Below the pieces are notes generated by a model. The model worked only from the letters and a program-made list of their open reading frames with translations, made no database searches and was not told where the DNA came from. The position numbers were made by a program, and so were the translations under genes. A stretch of 64,000 nt of DNA. It comes from Sphingobium chlorophenolicum. GTDB taxonomy: Bacteria > Pseudomonadota > Alphaproteobacteria > Sphingomonadales > Sphingomonadaceae. The stretch spans positions 62,001 to 126,000 of the forward strand of contig NZ_JFHR01000002.1 in the NCBI RefSeq assembly GCF_000722875.1, given 5' to 3'. Below, one piece after another: positions 43,296-54,602 of the stretch (the stretch's first letter is position 1; every line of letters starts with the position of its first letter).

Positions 43296-44404
43296 CCAGC
43301 GTCATCGCCCGTTACGACGCGCTCGTTGCCGCGGGCGAATTGCGGCCCGATCCGGACCAGCGGGCGGCGGCCGAGCGACTCGACCGGCTGCAACAGGAAC
43401 TGGAAGCCGCGCCGCCGCGGGGATCGACCTTGTGGAAATTGCTGCGCAAGGCGCCGGAACCGCCGCGCGGCCTCTATATGTGGGGCGGCGTCGGGCGCGG
43501 CAAATCGATGCTGATGGACCTGTTCTTCGACACGGTTCATGTCCAGCGGAAAAAGCGTGCCCATTTCCACGAATTCATGCTCGACGTGCATGCGCGCCTT
43601 GCCGAAGCGCGCAAGTCGGAGACGGGCGATCCCATTCCCCCGGTGGTCGATTCGCTGGCGGAAGAGGCGCGGTTGCTCTGCTTCGACGAGATGGTCGTGA
43701 ACAATATGGCCGACGCCGCCATCATGTCGCGGCTGTTCACGGGCCTGCTGGAAAAGCGGGTGACGATCGTCACCACTTCCAACCGCGAGCCGGATGAACT
43801 CTACAAGAATGGCCTCAACCGCCAGCTTTTTCTGCCCTTCATCGACCTGATCAAGGTGAAGCTGGACGTCATGACCCTGAACGGGCCGACCGATTATCGC
43901 AGGGATCGGCTGGGGGACGCGACCTTGTGGCATGCGCCCAACGGCCCGGAGGCGACCAGGGCGCTGTCGGAGGCTTTTTTCCGCCTCACCGACTATCCGG
44001 TCGAGGATCGCGCCAAGGTTCCGGCCGAGGAGATTGCGGTGCAGGGCGGGCGCATGCTGCATGTGCCCAAGAGCCTGAAGGGCGTCGCCGTCTTTTCCTT
44101 CAAGCGCCTCTGCGTCGAGGCGCGGGGCGCGCCGGACTATCTGGCTATCGCCCGCAAATATCACACCGTCATCATCGTCGGCATCCCCGTGCTGGGGCCG
44201 GAAAACCGCAATGAGGCGGCGCGTTTTGTGACGCTGATCGACGCGCTCTACGAATATAAGGTGAAGTTGCTCGCCTCTGCCGACGCGGAACCTGCGCGCC
44301 TCTATCCCGAAGGCGACGGCGCGTTCGAATTCGAGCGCACCGTGTCGCGCCTGATGGAGATGCAGTCGGACGATTATCTGGCGCTGGGTCACGGCGAGAA
44401 ATAA
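43292..44404 (+). CDS. zapE: ZapE/AFG1-like ATPase
   Basis: 370 residues. Walker A GGVGRGKSMLMD (~66-77), Walker B LLCFDEMVV and a sensor TSNREPDELY identify the AFG1/LACE1/ZapE P-loop family. In E. coli ZapE acts on FtsZ rings; in mitochondria the homologue aids respiratory complex turnover, which fits this location among TCA and respiration genes. The start is GTG 43292 overlapping the TGA of the thioesterase gene (GTGA). Confidence 0.9.
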   Translation: MTSVIARYDALVAAGELRPDPDQRAAAERLDRLQQELEAAPPRGSTLWKLLRKAPEPPRGLYMWGGVGRGKSMLMDLFFDTVHVQRKKRAHFHEFMLDVHARLAEARKSETGDPIPPVVDSLAEEARLLCFDEMVVNNMADAAIMSRLFTGLLEKRVTIVTTSNREPDELYKNGLNRQLFLPFIDLIKVKLDVMTLNGPTDYRRDRLGDATLWHAPNGPEATRALSEAFFRLTDYPVEDRAKVPAEEIAVQGGRMLHVPKSLKGVAVFSFKRLCVEARGAPDYLAIARKYHTVIIVGIPVLGPENRNEAARFVTLIDALYEYKVKLLASADAEPARLYPEGDGAFEFERTVSRLMEMQSDDYLALGHGEK

Positions 44405-45690
<1,286 letters not shown>

Positions 45691-45712
45691 GCCTTTCAAG
45701 AGCTGCACCAGT

Positions 45713-45743
45713 CCGTCCCAGGTAAGTGCGCAGCCTGGGACGG
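45713..45743 (+). other. Intercistronic stem-loop, mdh-sucD
   Basis: A perfect 10-bp stem CCGTCCCAGG / CCTGGGACGG with an 11-base loop, followed by TCTGACTTT. The weak T-run suggests partial attenuation or an RNase-processing/stability hairpin between mdh and sucD rather than full termination. Confidence 0.7.
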
Positions 45744-45793
45744 TCTGACTTTAGACCCAAAGTGCCACGTCCACAGAAGATAAAGGGACTGAC

Positions 45794-46678
45794 ATGTCCA
45801 TTCTGGTGAACAAGAACACCAAGGTCATCACCCAGGGTATGACCGGTGCCACCGGTACCTTCCACACTGAAACCGCGTTGGCCTATGGCACGCAGATGGT
45901 CGGCGGCGTCACGCCGGGCAAGGGCGGCACCAGCCATATCGGCCTGCCCATGTTCGACACCGTGGCCGAAGCCAAGTCGAAGACCGGCGCCGACGCATCG
46001 GTCATCTACGTTCCGCCGCCGTTCGCGGCCGACTCGATCCTGGAAGCCATCGACGCGGAAATCCCGCTGATCGTCTGCATCACCGAAGGCATTCCGGTGC
46101 TGGACATGGTGAAGGTGAAGCGCTCCCTTTCCGGCAGCAAGTCGCGCCTGATCGGCCCGAACTGCCCCGGCCTGCTGACCCCCGGCGAATGCAAGATCGG
46201 CATCATGCCCGGCAACATCTTCTCGAAGGGCAGCGTCGGCGTCGTGTCGCGTTCGGGCACGCTGACCTATGAAGCCGTGTTCCAGACCACCAATGCGGGC
46301 CTGGGCCAGACCACGGCCGTCGGAATCGGCGGCGATCCGGTCAACGGCACCAACTTCATCGATGTGCTGGAACTGTTCCTGGCCGACGACGCCACCGAAT
46401 CGATCATCATGATCGGCGAAATCGGCGGCGACGCGGAAGAGCAGGCTGCCCAGTTCCTGATCGACGAAGCCAAGAAGGGCCGCAAGAAGCCGATGGCAGG
46501 CTTCATCGCGGGCCGCACGGCGCCTCCGGGCCGCCGCATGGGCCATGCCGGCGCGATCGTGTCGGGCGGCAAGGGCGATGCGGAAAGCAAGATCGCCGCG
46601 ATGGAAGCGGCCGGCATCAAGGTCGCCGCCAGCCCCTCCGAACTGGGCACGACCCTGCTGGAAGTGCTGAAGGGCTGA
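45794..46678 (+). CDS. sucD: Succinyl-CoA synthetase alpha subunit
   Basis: 294 residues. CoA-binding N-terminus ([15 protein letters not shown]), ligase domain with [15 protein letters not shown], and the phospho-histidine in [14 protein letters not shown] (~His250). It couples succinyl-CoA cleavage to NTP formation together with SucC. The sucC gene, usually immediately upstream, is absent: only 103 bases separate mdh and sucD. Confidence 0.96.
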   Translation: MSILVNKNTKVITQGMTGATGTFHTETALAYGTQMVGGVTPGKGGTSHIGLPMFDTVAEAKSKTGADASVIYVPPPFAADSILEAIDAEIPLIVCITEGIPVLDMVKVKRSLSGSKSRLIGPNCPGLLTPGECKIGIMPGNIFSKGSVGVVSRSGTLTYEAVFQTTNAGLGQTTAVGIGGDPVNGTNFIDVLELFLADDATESIIMIGEIGGDAEEQAAQFLIDEAKKGRKKPMAGFIAGRTAPPGRRMGHAGAIVSGGKGDAESKIAAMEAAGIKVAASPSELGTTLLEVLKG

Positions 46679-46689
46679 TCGGCCGAAGG

Positions 46690-46717
46690 CGATGGCCGGG
46701 CTGCACCCCGGCCATCG
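46690..46717 (+). other. Intercistronic stem-loop, sucD-sucA
   Basis: A perfect 11-bp stem CGATGGCCGGG / CCCGGCCATCG with a 6-base loop, 12 bases after the sucD stop. No T-tract. Probably a transcript-processing or stabilising hairpin in the operon. Confidence 0.7.
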
Positions 46718-46763
46718 GTTACCCCGCTCCGCGACTGCACGCGGCACGGATGGGACGTGAAAA

Positions 46764-49574
46764 ATGGGTTACGAGAATCAGGATTTCCCTCTCCCGGCAG
46801 ATGACGCCGAGCGCGGGCCGAGCTGGGCGCGCACCAACTGGCCGCCGATCGACACCGACGACCTGACCGGGGCGCTGGACCCCACGCAGATGCAAGTGGC
46901 CGTGAAGGCCGCCGCCAAGGCCAATGGCAAGGCGGTTTCTGACGCTGATGCCGTAAGTGCGGCCGACGATGCAATCCGCGCGCAGATGTTGATCCGCACA
47001 TATCGCGTACGTGGTCATCTGGCTGCCAATCTCGACCCGCTGGGGCTGACCCAGCGCGACCTGCCCGCCGATCTGACGCCGGAATATCACGGCCTGACCG
47101 ACCTGGACAAGAAAGTCTATCTGGGCGGCACGCTGGGCCTGCAATATGCCACCGTGCGCGAGATCGTGGCGATCCTGCGCGCCAATTATTGCGGCAATGT
47201 CGGCCTGGAATATATGCATATTTCGGACGTGGAGGAACGCCGCTTCCTCCAGGACCGTCTGGAAGGCAAGGACAAGGAAATCCACTTCACGCCGGAAGGC
47301 AAGAAGGCGATCCTGTCCAAGGTGATCCACGCCGAACAATATGAAAAGTTCCTGGGCCGCAAATATGTCGGCACCAAGCGCTTCGGCCTGGACGGCGGCG
47401 AATCCATGATCCCCGCGCTGGAAGCCATCATCAAATATGGCGGCGCGCAGGGCGTTCGGGAGATCGTCTACGGCATGGCCCATCGCGGCCGCCTGAACGT
47501 GCTGGCCAATGTCATGGCCAAGGGCTTCCGCGTCATCTTCCACGAATTTTCCGGCGGCACCGCCAATCCGGAGGATGTCGGCGGTTCGGGCGACGTGAAA
47601 TATCACCTCGGCACCTCGACCGACCGCGAATTCGACGGCGTCAAGGTCCATATGTCGCTGGTCCCCAACCCGTCGCACCTCGAAACCGTCGATCCGGTGG
47701 TGCTGGGCAAGGTCCGCGCGCAGCAAACCTTCCGCGACGACCTGACCAAGCATGAGCAGGTGCTGCCCGTGCTGATCCACGGTGACGCGGCCTTTGCGGG
47801 GCAGGGCATCGTCTGGGAATGCCTCGGCTTCTCCGGCGTGTCGGGCTACAATACCGGCGGCTGCATCCACTTCATCGTCAACAACCAGATCGGCTTCACC
47901 ACCAGCCCGCAATTCTCGCGCGGCTCGCCCTATCCGAGCGACGTGGCGAAGGGCGTTCAGGCGCCGATCCTGCACATCAACGGCGACGATCCGGAAGCGG
48001 TCACCTTCGCGTGCAAGCTGGCGATGGAATATCGCCAGACCTTCCATCGCGACATCGTGATCGACATGTGGTGCTATCGCCGCTTCGGCCACAATGAAGG
48101 CGACGAGCCGTCCTTCACCCAGCCGCAAATGTACGCGAAGATCCGCCAGCATCCGCCGGTCAGCGACGTCTATTCGGCGCGCTTGAAGGCCGAAGGCGTG
48201 GTCGACGACGATTTCGTCAACCAGGTGACGGGCGATTTCGTCAATCATCTGGAGGAAGAGTTCGAGGCGGCGAAGAGCTACAAGCCCAACAAGGCCGACT
48301 GGTTCGCAGGTCGCTGGTCGGGCCTGCACAAGCCTGCCGACGCCGAAACCACCCGCCAGAGCGTGGAGTCCGCCGTCAGCCAGAAGCTGTTCGACAGCCT
48401 GGGCAAGACGCTGACGACGATCCCGGAAGGGCACAATGTCCACAAGACGCTGAAGCGCGTGATCGACGCCAAGGCGGAGATGTTCAAGTCTGGCGAGAAT
48501 TTCGACTGGGCGACCGGCGAGGCTTTGGCCTTCGGTTCGCTGCTGTCGGAGGGCTATGGCGTCCGCCTGTCGGGTCAGGACTCCGGGCGCGGCACCTTCA
48601 GTCAGCGTCACGCCGTCTGGACCGACCAGGATACGGAGAACAAGTACATCCCGCTCTCCACCGTCCCGCACGGCCGGTTCGAGGTGCTGGATTCGCCGCT
48701 CTCCGAATATGGCGTGCTGGGCTTCGAATATGGCTTCGCGCTGGCGGACCCCAAGAGCCTCGTGCTGTGGGAAGCGCAGTTCGGCGACTTCGCCAACGGT
48801 GCGCAGATCATCTTCGACCAGTATATCGCTTCGTCGGAAACCAAATGGCTGCGTTCCAACGGCCTCGTCTGCCTGCTGCCGCACGGCTATGAAGGGCAGG
48901 GTCCGGAACATAGTTCAGCCCGTCTGGAGCGTTATCTGCAGCTCTGCGCGGAAGGAAATATCCAGGTCGCGAACATCACGACACCGGCCAATTATTTCCA
49001 CGTTCTGCGCCGTCAGATGCTGCGGCCCTTCCGCAAGCCGCTGATCATCATGGCGCCCAAGTCGCTGCTGCGCCACAAGCTGGCGGTCAGCAAGGCAGAG
49101 GACTTCCTAGGCGAAACGCACTTCAAGCGCATCCTGTCCGACCCCAACGGGTCGGCCGACAAGGATACGAAGCGCCTGGTGCTCTGCTCCGGCAAGGTCT
49201 TCTACGACCTGATGGAGGCCCGCGACGCCGCTGGCGACACGGACGTGCAGATCGTTCGCATCGAACAGATCTACCCGTTCGCGACCGACGCCCTCGCCAA
49301 GCGCATCGAGCGCATGACGAATCTGGAAGAGGTCGTCTGGTGTCAGGAAGAACCGCGCAACAACGGCGCCTGGTTCTTCGTGGAACCCTATGTCGAGGAA
49401 GCGCTGGCCGCCGCCGGCAAGGCGCCGATGCGTGCCCGCTATGCGGGTCGCAAGGCGTCGGCGTCGCCCGCCACGGGCCTCGCCAAGCGCCATGTCGCCG
49501 AACAGGGCGCTCTCGTCGCCGATGCGCTGGGTCACAGCGTCCGTGAAGAAATCCGTCGCCAGAAGAAAGGCTGA
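46764..49574 (+). CDS. sucA: 2-oxoglutarate dehydrogenase E1 component
   Basis: Thiamine-diphosphate-dependent decarboxylation of 2-oxoglutarate. The protein has 936 residues, full length. It starts with the short region that docks E2, then [18 protein letters not shown]. The active-site regions [23 protein letters not shown] and [10 protein letters not shown] and the metal-binding [17 protein letters not shown] are all present, as is the C-terminal [14 protein letters not shown]. It forms a complex with odhB and lpd just downstream. Confidence 0.97.
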   Translation: MGYENQDFPLPADDAERGPSWARTNWPPIDTDDLTGALDPTQMQVAVKAAAKANGKAVSDADAVSAADDAIRAQMLIRTYRVRGHLAANLDPLGLTQRDLPADLTPEYHGLTDLDKKVYLGGTLGLQYATVREIVAILRANYCGNVGLEYMHISDVEERRFLQDRLEGKDKEIHFTPEGKKAILSKVIHAEQYEKFLGRKYVGTKRFGLDGGESMIPALEAIIKYGGAQGVREIVYGMAHRGRLNVLANVMAKGFRVIFHEFSGGTANPEDVGGSGDVKYHLGTSTDREFDGVKVHMSLVPNPSHLETVDPVVLGKVRAQQTFRDDLTKHEQVLPVLIHGDAAFAGQGIVWECLGFSGVSGYNTGGCIHFIVNNQIGFTTSPQFSRGSPYPSDVAKGVQAPILHINGDDPEAVTFACKLAMEYRQTFHRDIVIDMWCYRRFGHNEGDEPSFTQPQMYAKIRQHPPVSDVYSARLKAEGVVDDDFVNQVTGDFVNHLEEEFEAAKSYKPNKADWFAGRWSGLHKPADAETTRQSVESAVSQKLFDSLGKTLTTIPEGHNVHKTLKRVIDAKAEMFKSGENFDWATGEALAFGSLLSEGYGVRLSGQDSGRGTFSQRHAVWTDQDTENKYIPLSTVPHGRFEVLDSPLSEYGVLGFEYGFALADPKSLVLWEAQFGDFANGAQIIFDQYIASSETKWLRSNGLVCLLPHGYEGQGPEHSSARLERYLQLCAEGNIQVANITTPANYFHVLRRQMLRPFRKPLIIMAPKSLLRHKLAVSKAEDFLGETHFKRILSDPNGSADKDTKRLVLCSGKVFYDLMEARDAAGDTDVQIVRIEQIYPFATDALAKRIERMTNLEEVVWCQEEPRNNGAWFFVEPYVEEALAAAGKAPMRARYAGRKASASPATGLAKRHVAEQGALVADALGHSVREEIRRQKKG

Positions 49575-49582
49575 ACAAGCTC

Positions 49583-50818
49583 ATGGCTACCGAAGTCAAA
49601 GTCCCCACTCTGGGCGAATCCGTTACCGAAGCAACCGTCGGCCAGTGGCTGAAGAAGCCCGGCGATGCCGTGAAGGCCGACGAGCCGATCGTGTCCCTTG
49701 AAACCGACAAGGTCGCGGTCGACGTGCCCGCGCCTGTCGCTGGCGTGCTGGGCGATATCGTCGCCAAGGAAGGCGATACGGTCGAGGTCGGCGCTCTGCT
49801 GGCCTATGTGAACGAGGGCGCGGCCGCTGCGGCTGCCCCTGCCGCCGCGCCCGCCGCCAAGGCGGAAGCAGCCGCTCCGGCGCCCGCCGCTTCGGCCCCG
49901 GCCGATGACGAGGAAGGCGGCAATCTGACCCTGTCGCCCGCCGTCCGCCGTCTGGTGCTGGAACATGGCCTGGACCCCAGCAAGATCAAGGGCACCGGCA
50001 AGGATGGCCGTCTGACCAAGGACGATGTCGTCGCCGCCGCCGCCGCGGGCACTGCCAAGGCCGCCGCTTCGGCCCCGGTCGCCGCGCCTGCCGCTGCTGC
50101 TCCCGCCGCTGGCCCCAGCCGCGCGCAGGAACGCGTCAAGATGACCCGCCTGCGCCAGACCGTCGCCAAGCGGCTCAAGGAAGCGCAGAACAACGCGGCG
50201 CTGCTTACCACCTATAATGACGTCGACATGACCAACGTCATTGAGGCGCGCGCGAAATATAAGGACCTGTTCGAAAAGAAGCATGGCGTCCGCCTGGGCT
50301 TCATGGGCTTCTTCACAAAGGCCGTCTGCATGGCGCTCCGCGACATTCCGGGCGTCAACGCGCAGATCGAGGGCGATGAGATCGTCTATAACGACTTCGC
50401 CGACATTTCGGTCGCCGTCTCGGCCCCGAACGGCCTGGTCGTGCCGGTCATCCGCAACGCCGAATCGCTGAGCGTGGCCGAGATCGAAAAGACCATCGGC
50501 AGCTTCGGCAAGAAGGCGAAGGAAGGCGCGCTCACCATGGAAGATATGAAGGGCGGCACCTTCACCATCTCCAATGGCGGCGTCTTCGGTTCGCTGCTGT
50601 CCAGCCCGATAATCAATCCGCCGCAGTCGGCGGTGCTGGGTCTCCACCGCATAGAGGACCGCCCGGTCGTCCGCGACGGCCAGATCGTCATCCGCCCGAT
50701 GATGTATCTGGCGCTCAGCTACGACCATCGCCTGATCGATGGTCGCGAGGCGGTGACCTTCCTCGTCGCGGTGAAGAACGCGATCGAGGATCCGACCCGC
50801 CTGCTGATCGACCTGTAA
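49583..50818 (+). CDS. odhB: Dihydrolipoyllysine succinyltransferase (E2o)
   Basis: 411 residues: one lipoyl domain (lipoyl-Lys in [12 protein letters not shown], ~Lys43), an Ala/Pro-rich linker, an E3-binding domain ([16 protein letters not shown]...[14 protein letters not shown], ~115-155), a second Ala/Pro linker and the catalytic domain ending in the HxxxDG site ([12 protein letters not shown]). It starts 8 bases after sucA. A palindromic repeat separates it from lpd. Confidence 0.96.
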   Translation: MATEVKVPTLGESVTEATVGQWLKKPGDAVKADEPIVSLETDKVAVDVPAPVAGVLGDIVAKEGDTVEVGALLAYVNEGAAAAAAPAAAPAAKAEAAAPAPAASAPADDEEGGNLTLSPAVRRLVLEHGLDPSKIKGTGKDGRLTKDDVVAAAAAGTAKAAASAPVAAPAAAAPAAGPSRAQERVKMTRLRQTVAKRLKEAQNNAALLTTYNDVDMTNVIEARAKYKDLFEKKHGVRLGFMGFFTKAVCMALRDIPGVNAQIEGDEIVYNDFADISVAVSAPNGLVVPVIRNAESLSVAEIEKTIGSFGKKAKEGALTMEDMKGGTFTISNGGVFGSLLSSPIINPPQSAVLGLHRIEDRPVVRDGQIVIRPMMYLALSYDHRLIDGREAVTFLVAVKNAIEDPTRLLIDL

Positions 50819-50838
50819 GAAGATCAAGCCAACCCATC

Positions 50839-50924
50839 CCGTTCGGGCTGAGCCTGTCGAAGCCCCGTCCCTGATATGGGACAAAAGAAGAAGCAATGCC
50901 CTTCGACAGGCTCAGGGCGAACGG
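50839..50924. repeat. Palindromic repeat between odhB and lpd
   Basis: Arms CCGTTCGGGCTGAGCCTGTC and GACAGGCTCAGGGCGAACGG pair almost perfectly over more than 22 bp around a ~35-base centre. The GAGCCTGTCGAAG / CTTCGACAGGCTC type is common in sphingomonad and other proteobacterial genomes. It lies inside the TCA operon, co-directional with its neighbours. The right arm ends in CGG that runs straight into GGAG, the ribosome site of lpd. Confidence 0.88.
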
Positions 50925-50932
50925 AGATTGTT

Positions 50933-52333
50933 ATGGCAGACTTCGATTATGACGTTCTGGTGATCGGCGCCGGTCCGGGCGGCTATGTTGCGGCGATCCG
51001 CGCCGCGCAGCTTGGCCTCAAGACCGCCTGCGCCGAGAGCCGCGAGACGCTGGGCGGTACCTGCCTCAATGTCGGCTGCATCCCGTCCAAGGCGCTGCTG
51101 CACGCATCGGAACTCTATGAGGAAGCCGCGAACGGCGCGCTCGCCAAGCTGGGCGTGAAGATCGACAAGATGAGCCTGGACCTCGACACCATGCAGGGCC
51201 AGCGCAAGGATGCGGTGAAGGGCCTGACCGGCGGCGTCGAGTTCCTGTTCAAGAAGAACAAGGTCGACTGGCTGAAAGGCCTGGCCACCTTCACCGGCGC
51301 CAACACCGTGCAGGTCGCGGGCAAGACCGTCACCGCGAAGAATATCGTCATCGCCACCGGATCGTCGGTGACGCCGCTTCCCGGCGTTCAGGTCGACAAT
51401 GAAGGCGGCAGGATCGTCGATTCGACCGGCGCGCTGGAACTGGACAAGGTGCCGGGTCATCTGGTGGTCGTCGGCGGCGGCGTCATCGGCCTGGAACTGG
51501 GTTCGGTGTGGCGCCGCGTCGGCGCGAAGGTCACTGTCGTTGAGTTTCTCGACCAGATCCTGCCCGGCATGGACGGCGAAGTCCGCAAGGAAGCGAATAA
51601 GATCTTCAAGAAGCAGGGCTTCGAGTACAAGCTCGGCACGAAGGTCACGGGCGCGGAAGTCGGCAAGAAGGGCGTGACCCTGACCGTCGAACCCGCCGCC
51701 GGCGGTGCGGCCGAGAAGATCGAGGCCGACGTCGTGCTGGTGTCCATCGGCCGCCGTCCAAACACGGAAGGGTTGGGCCTCGACAAGATCGGCCTGGAAC
51801 TCAACGCTCGCGGCCAGATCGAAACCGACCATGACTTCGCGACCAAGGTTCCGGGCGTCTGGGCCATCGGCGACGTCATTCCCGGCCCGATGCTGGCGCA
51901 CAAGGCGGAGGATGAAGGCATCGCCGTGGCCGAGAATATCGCGGGCCTGACCGGCATCGTGAACCATGACGTGATCCCGTCGGTCGTCTATACCAAGCCG
52001 GAAATCGCGGGCGTCGGCCTGACCGAAGAGGCCGCCAAGGAAAAGGGCGCCGTCAAGGTCGGCAAGTTCCCGATGATGGCGAACAGCCGCGCCAAGACCA
52101 ATCATGAGCCGGACGGCTTTGTGAAGATCATCGCCGATGCCGAAACCGACAAGGTGCTGGGCGTCTGGATCATTGCCACGGTAGCGGGCACGATGATCGC
52201 GCAGGCAGCGCAGGCGATGGAATTCGGCGCTTCGAGCGAGGATATCGCCTATACCTGCCATGCCCACCCGACGCACAGCGAAGCGATCAAGGAAGCGGCC
52301 ATGGCCGTGACCGGCAAGCCGATCCATATGTGA
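50933..52333 (+). CDS. lpd: Dihydrolipoyl dehydrogenase (E3)
   Basis: An FAD flavoprotein that re-oxidises lipoyl groups of E2 and reduces NAD, 466 residues. FAD motif VLVIGAGPGGYVAAIRAAQL, redox disulfide GGTCLNVGCIPSKALL (Cys ~41/46), NAD motif VVVGGGVIGLELGSVW, and C-terminal catalytic His (CHAHPTHSEAIKEAA). I placed the start at ATG 50933, preceded by GGAG; an upstream ATG at 50876 would translate through the repeat arm and is unlikely. Confidence 0.96.
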   Translation: MADFDYDVLVIGAGPGGYVAAIRAAQLGLKTACAESRETLGGTCLNVGCIPSKALLHASELYEEAANGALAKLGVKIDKMSLDLDTMQGQRKDAVKGLTGGVEFLFKKNKVDWLKGLATFTGANTVQVAGKTVTAKNIVIATGSSVTPLPGVQVDNEGGRIVDSTGALELDKVPGHLVVVGGGVIGLELGSVWRRVGAKVTVVEFLDQILPGMDGEVRKEANKIFKKQGFEYKLGTKVTGAEVGKKGVTLTVEPAAGGAAEKIEADVVLVSIGRRPNTEGLGLDKIGLELNARGQIETDHDFATKVPGVWAIGDVIPGPMLAHKAEDEGIAVAENIAGLTGIVNHDVIPSVVYTKPEIAGVGLTEEAAKEKGAVKVGKFPMMANSRAKTNHEPDGFVKIIADAETDKVLGVWIIATVAGTMIAQAAQAMEFGASSEDIAYTCHAHPTHSEAIKEAAMAVTGKPIHM

Positions 52334-52360
52334 CGGACTTTCGCTCCGTGCGAAAATGAG

Positions 52361-52388
52361 AAGGCCGTCCTTCGTGGCGGCCTTTTTT
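52361..52388 (+). terminator. Rho-independent terminator of TCA operon
   Basis: Stem AAGGCCGTC / GGCGGCCTT (one G-T pair) around a TTCG-containing loop, followed by TTTTTT. It lies 27 bases past the lpd stop. Confidence 0.85.
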
Positions 52389-52452
52389 CATGGCGGCATC
52401 GATGATCGGGGGCGTTGCGTGGAGGTTGCGCCGCTTGATGGAAGCGCGGCTT

Positions 52453-52512
52453 ATCCTGCGAAGGCGGGAATTCAGTTCCGGCGTCTGGATTGGGTTCCTG
52501 CCTTCGCAGGAA
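52453..52512. repeat. Degenerate palindromic repeat between convergent genes
   Basis: Two hairpin-type arms, ATCCTGCGAAGGCGGGAA (52453-52470) and TTCCTGCCTTCGCAGGAA (52495-52512), complementary apart from a couple of mismatches. Same general type as 15225-15314 (TTCCYGCGAARGCRGGAA). It fills the convergent gap between lpd and the diguanylate cyclase gene. Confidence 0.75.
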
Positions 52513-52525
52513 CACGCTCTGAACC

Positions 52526-53698
52526 CTATCCGCTCCGGGCGCGGGACGTTGGGCTGACGGCGGGCGCATCCGGCACCGCGAGCGCCCGCCGCACGCAGAC
52601 CCGGTTGCGGCCCCGCGTCTTGGCTTCATAGAGGGCCGCGTCCGCCCGCGCGATAGCCTCATGGATCGCGGCATCGCCCGGCTGGACGGCAGACAGGCCG
52701 AAGCTGGCGGTCAGGGGCTGCGCAAGGCCGATCTGGCCAGAGACCTCCTGCGCGATGCTCTCGCGAATGTCGTTGGCGATGGCTGCCGCTCTGGCTGCGT
52801 GGGTGTCGGGCAGGAACAGGATGAATTCCTCTCCGCCGAAACGGGCCGTGACGGCGTCGGCGGGCGCGAACTGCACCAATATCCGCGCCAATGCGACGAT
52901 CACGCGATCCCCCAGGGCATGGCCATGGGCATCGTTGACCGCCTTGAAATGATCGATGTCGCAGACGATCAGGCTGCCCCGCATCGGCTGCTTGCGCGTC
53001 CGTTGCGCGATGGCCTCGTCGAAGCCCCGCCGGTTGAGCAGGCCGGAAAGCGGATCGTGCAGCGCATCGCGCCGGTAGCGGGCCAGCAGGTCCAGCATGT
53101 TCGCCGCGAGCGCCGCCAGCGCCAGGAACAGGCCAAGGACGCAGGCCAGCGCCTGCATCAGAAAGGCATAGTCGCTGTTCAGGAAACTGCCACCCGACAG
53201 GGTGAGCGGCACGGTGCTGCCGCGTATCAGATTGTCCAGCGCGACCAATGCCGCCGCGCTGAACAGGATGCGGTCCGACCAGTTGCCCAGGCGATCCCTG
53301 CCCGCGATCAGCGGCAGGCCGATCATCAGGAAGCAGCCGAAATCGGACGCTGCCAATTCAAGCGGCAGATTGTCCAGCACCAGCGCGGCCGCGCAGAACA
53401 GCAGGGACAAGGCCCACATCCCCACTCGCGCCCACAGCATCCAGTTCGGCCGCCAGCGTTCCAGCAGCGCCTGGCTGAACAGCAGGAAACCGCTGGCGAA
53501 CAGCAGGTCCGCCACGAAACCCCAAAGGGGCGTGGGAAGGAGCGCGAATCCCGCCGGCACCGCAAAGCCGCCCGCAACGCTGAAAAAAGCGCCGCTCCAA
53601 TATCCGGCGGCGCGTATGCGCAGGCTCCAGACGAAAGCGAAAACCACGCCGAAACTGGCCATCATAACGGGCAGGAAAAAGGCGTAATTCTCTCCCAC
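52526..53698 (-). CDS. Membrane diguanylate cyclase (GGDEF)
   Basis: 390 residues. Seven or so TM helices in the first ~205 residues form a membrane sensor, then a GGDEF domain (~215-370) with DPLSGLLNRRGFDEAI, the metal/substrate loop CDIDHFKAVNDAHGH and an intact active site FGGEEF. It should make cyclic di-GMP from two GTP. The usual RxxD inhibitory site just ahead of GGEEF is not present (PADAVTARF there), so product inhibition may be weak. The N-terminal sensor signal is unknown. Confidence 0.92.
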   Translation of the reverse strand: MGENYAFFLPVMMASFGVVFAFVWSLRIRAAGYWSGAFFSVAGGFAVPAGFALLPTPLWGFVADLLFASGFLLFSQALLERWRPNWMLWARVGMWALSLLFCAAALVLDNLPLELAASDFGCFLMIGLPLIAGRDRLGNWSDRILFSAAALVALDNLIRGSTVPLTLSGGSFLNSDYAFLMQALACVLGLFLALAALAANMLDLLARYRRDALHDPLSGLLNRRGFDEAIAQRTRKQPMRGSLIVCDIDHFKAVNDAHGHALGDRVIVALARILVQFAPADAVTARFGGEEFILFLPDTHAARAAAIANDIRESIAQEVSGQIGLAQPLTASFGLSAVQPGDAAIHEAIARADAALYEAKTRGRNRVCVRRALAVPDAPAVSPTSRARSG

Positions 53699-53840
53699 GC
53701 TGTTTTGCCTGTTCCTTTTGTCGGTCGAAAATCATGCGCCCGTTTCGCGCCGGGGAAGGCGGTAGATGCTGATTCTTAACAAATTTTTCCGGATCGGATG
53801 AGTTGTTGATCCGTTTCGGATGAAATAATCGATAGTGACG

Positions 53841-54602
53841 TCAGAAGCGGGGACGCCGCTTCTCCCGAAAGGCCTGCACCCCTTCCCGGAAATCGGGCCG
53901 GATGAAGGCGTCGCGGAACATGGCCAATGTGTCGGCGTCGTCATCGGCCTGTCCGTCCAGGATGCGACGGACGATCACCTTGGACGAACGGATCGAATGC
54001 TGGGCATTGGCCGCCATTACATGAGCCAGTTCCATTGCCGCCTTCAGCGGGGCAGGCGAAATCTGGTCGATCAGCCCAATGGCCAGCGCGTCCTCCGCAT
54101 TGTGGAGCGCGGCGGTAAACAATATGCGCTTGGCCCGCGCCGGTCCGACCAGATCGACCAGCAATTTGGTGTCGAACAGCGAATAGACGATGCCCAGCTT
54201 GGCCGGAGTGATGCCCAGTCGGGCAGCGGGGGAGGCGATCCGCAGGTCGCAGGCGATGGCAAGCCCGCACCCGCCACCGACCGCGTCCCCGTCTATCGCC
54301 GCGATCACCGGCTTTTCGGCATGGACCAGGGCATATTGGGTGGCGCGGATCGCGGCCTGATTGGCGATGCGCCATTCCTCCTCGCCCGAACAGCGCGCAA
54401 ATTCATGGATGTCTGCCCCCGCGCAGAACAGGCCCGGCGTCGCGGAGGTCAGGATCAGCACGCGGATCGCCTCGTCCGCCATCGCCTCGTCAACCAGACC
54501 GGGAAACCGCTCCCACATCTCCTGGCTCAGCGCATTATGCTGCCGGGGCCGGTCGATCAGCAGCGTGGCGACCGCGCCGTCGCGTTCCAGCCGCAGCGTC
54601 AT
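53841..54602 (-). CDS. Enoyl-CoA hydratase/isomerase family protein
   Basis: 253 residues, crotonase fold. Oxyanion-hole region CAGADIHEFA (~63-72) and GGGCGLAIACDLRIAS (~107-122) are clear. The following loop PAARLGITPAKLGI takes the place of the usual glutamate-rich loop, so whether it hydrates, isomerises or hydrolyses is open. Its ATG overlaps the stop of the gph-like gene (4 bases), so the two are co-transcribed. Confidence 0.87.
   Translation of the reverse strand: MTLRLERDGAVATLLIDRPRQHNALSQEMWERFPGLVDEAMADEAIRVLILTSATPGLFCAGADIHEFARCSGEEEWRIANQAAIRATQYALVHAEKPVIAAIDGDAVGGGCGLAIACDLRIASPAARLGITPAKLGIVYSLFDTKLLVDLVGPARAKRILFTAALHNAEDALAIGLIDQISPAPLKAAMELAHVMAANAQHSIRSSKVIVRRILDGQADDDADTLAMFRDAFIRPDFREGVQAFREKRRPRF

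Noticed and set aside
50876-50932. Upstream start for lpd adding 19 residues
   Set aside because: It would translate the repeat arm; ATG 50933 has a proper ribosome site and the family N-terminus.
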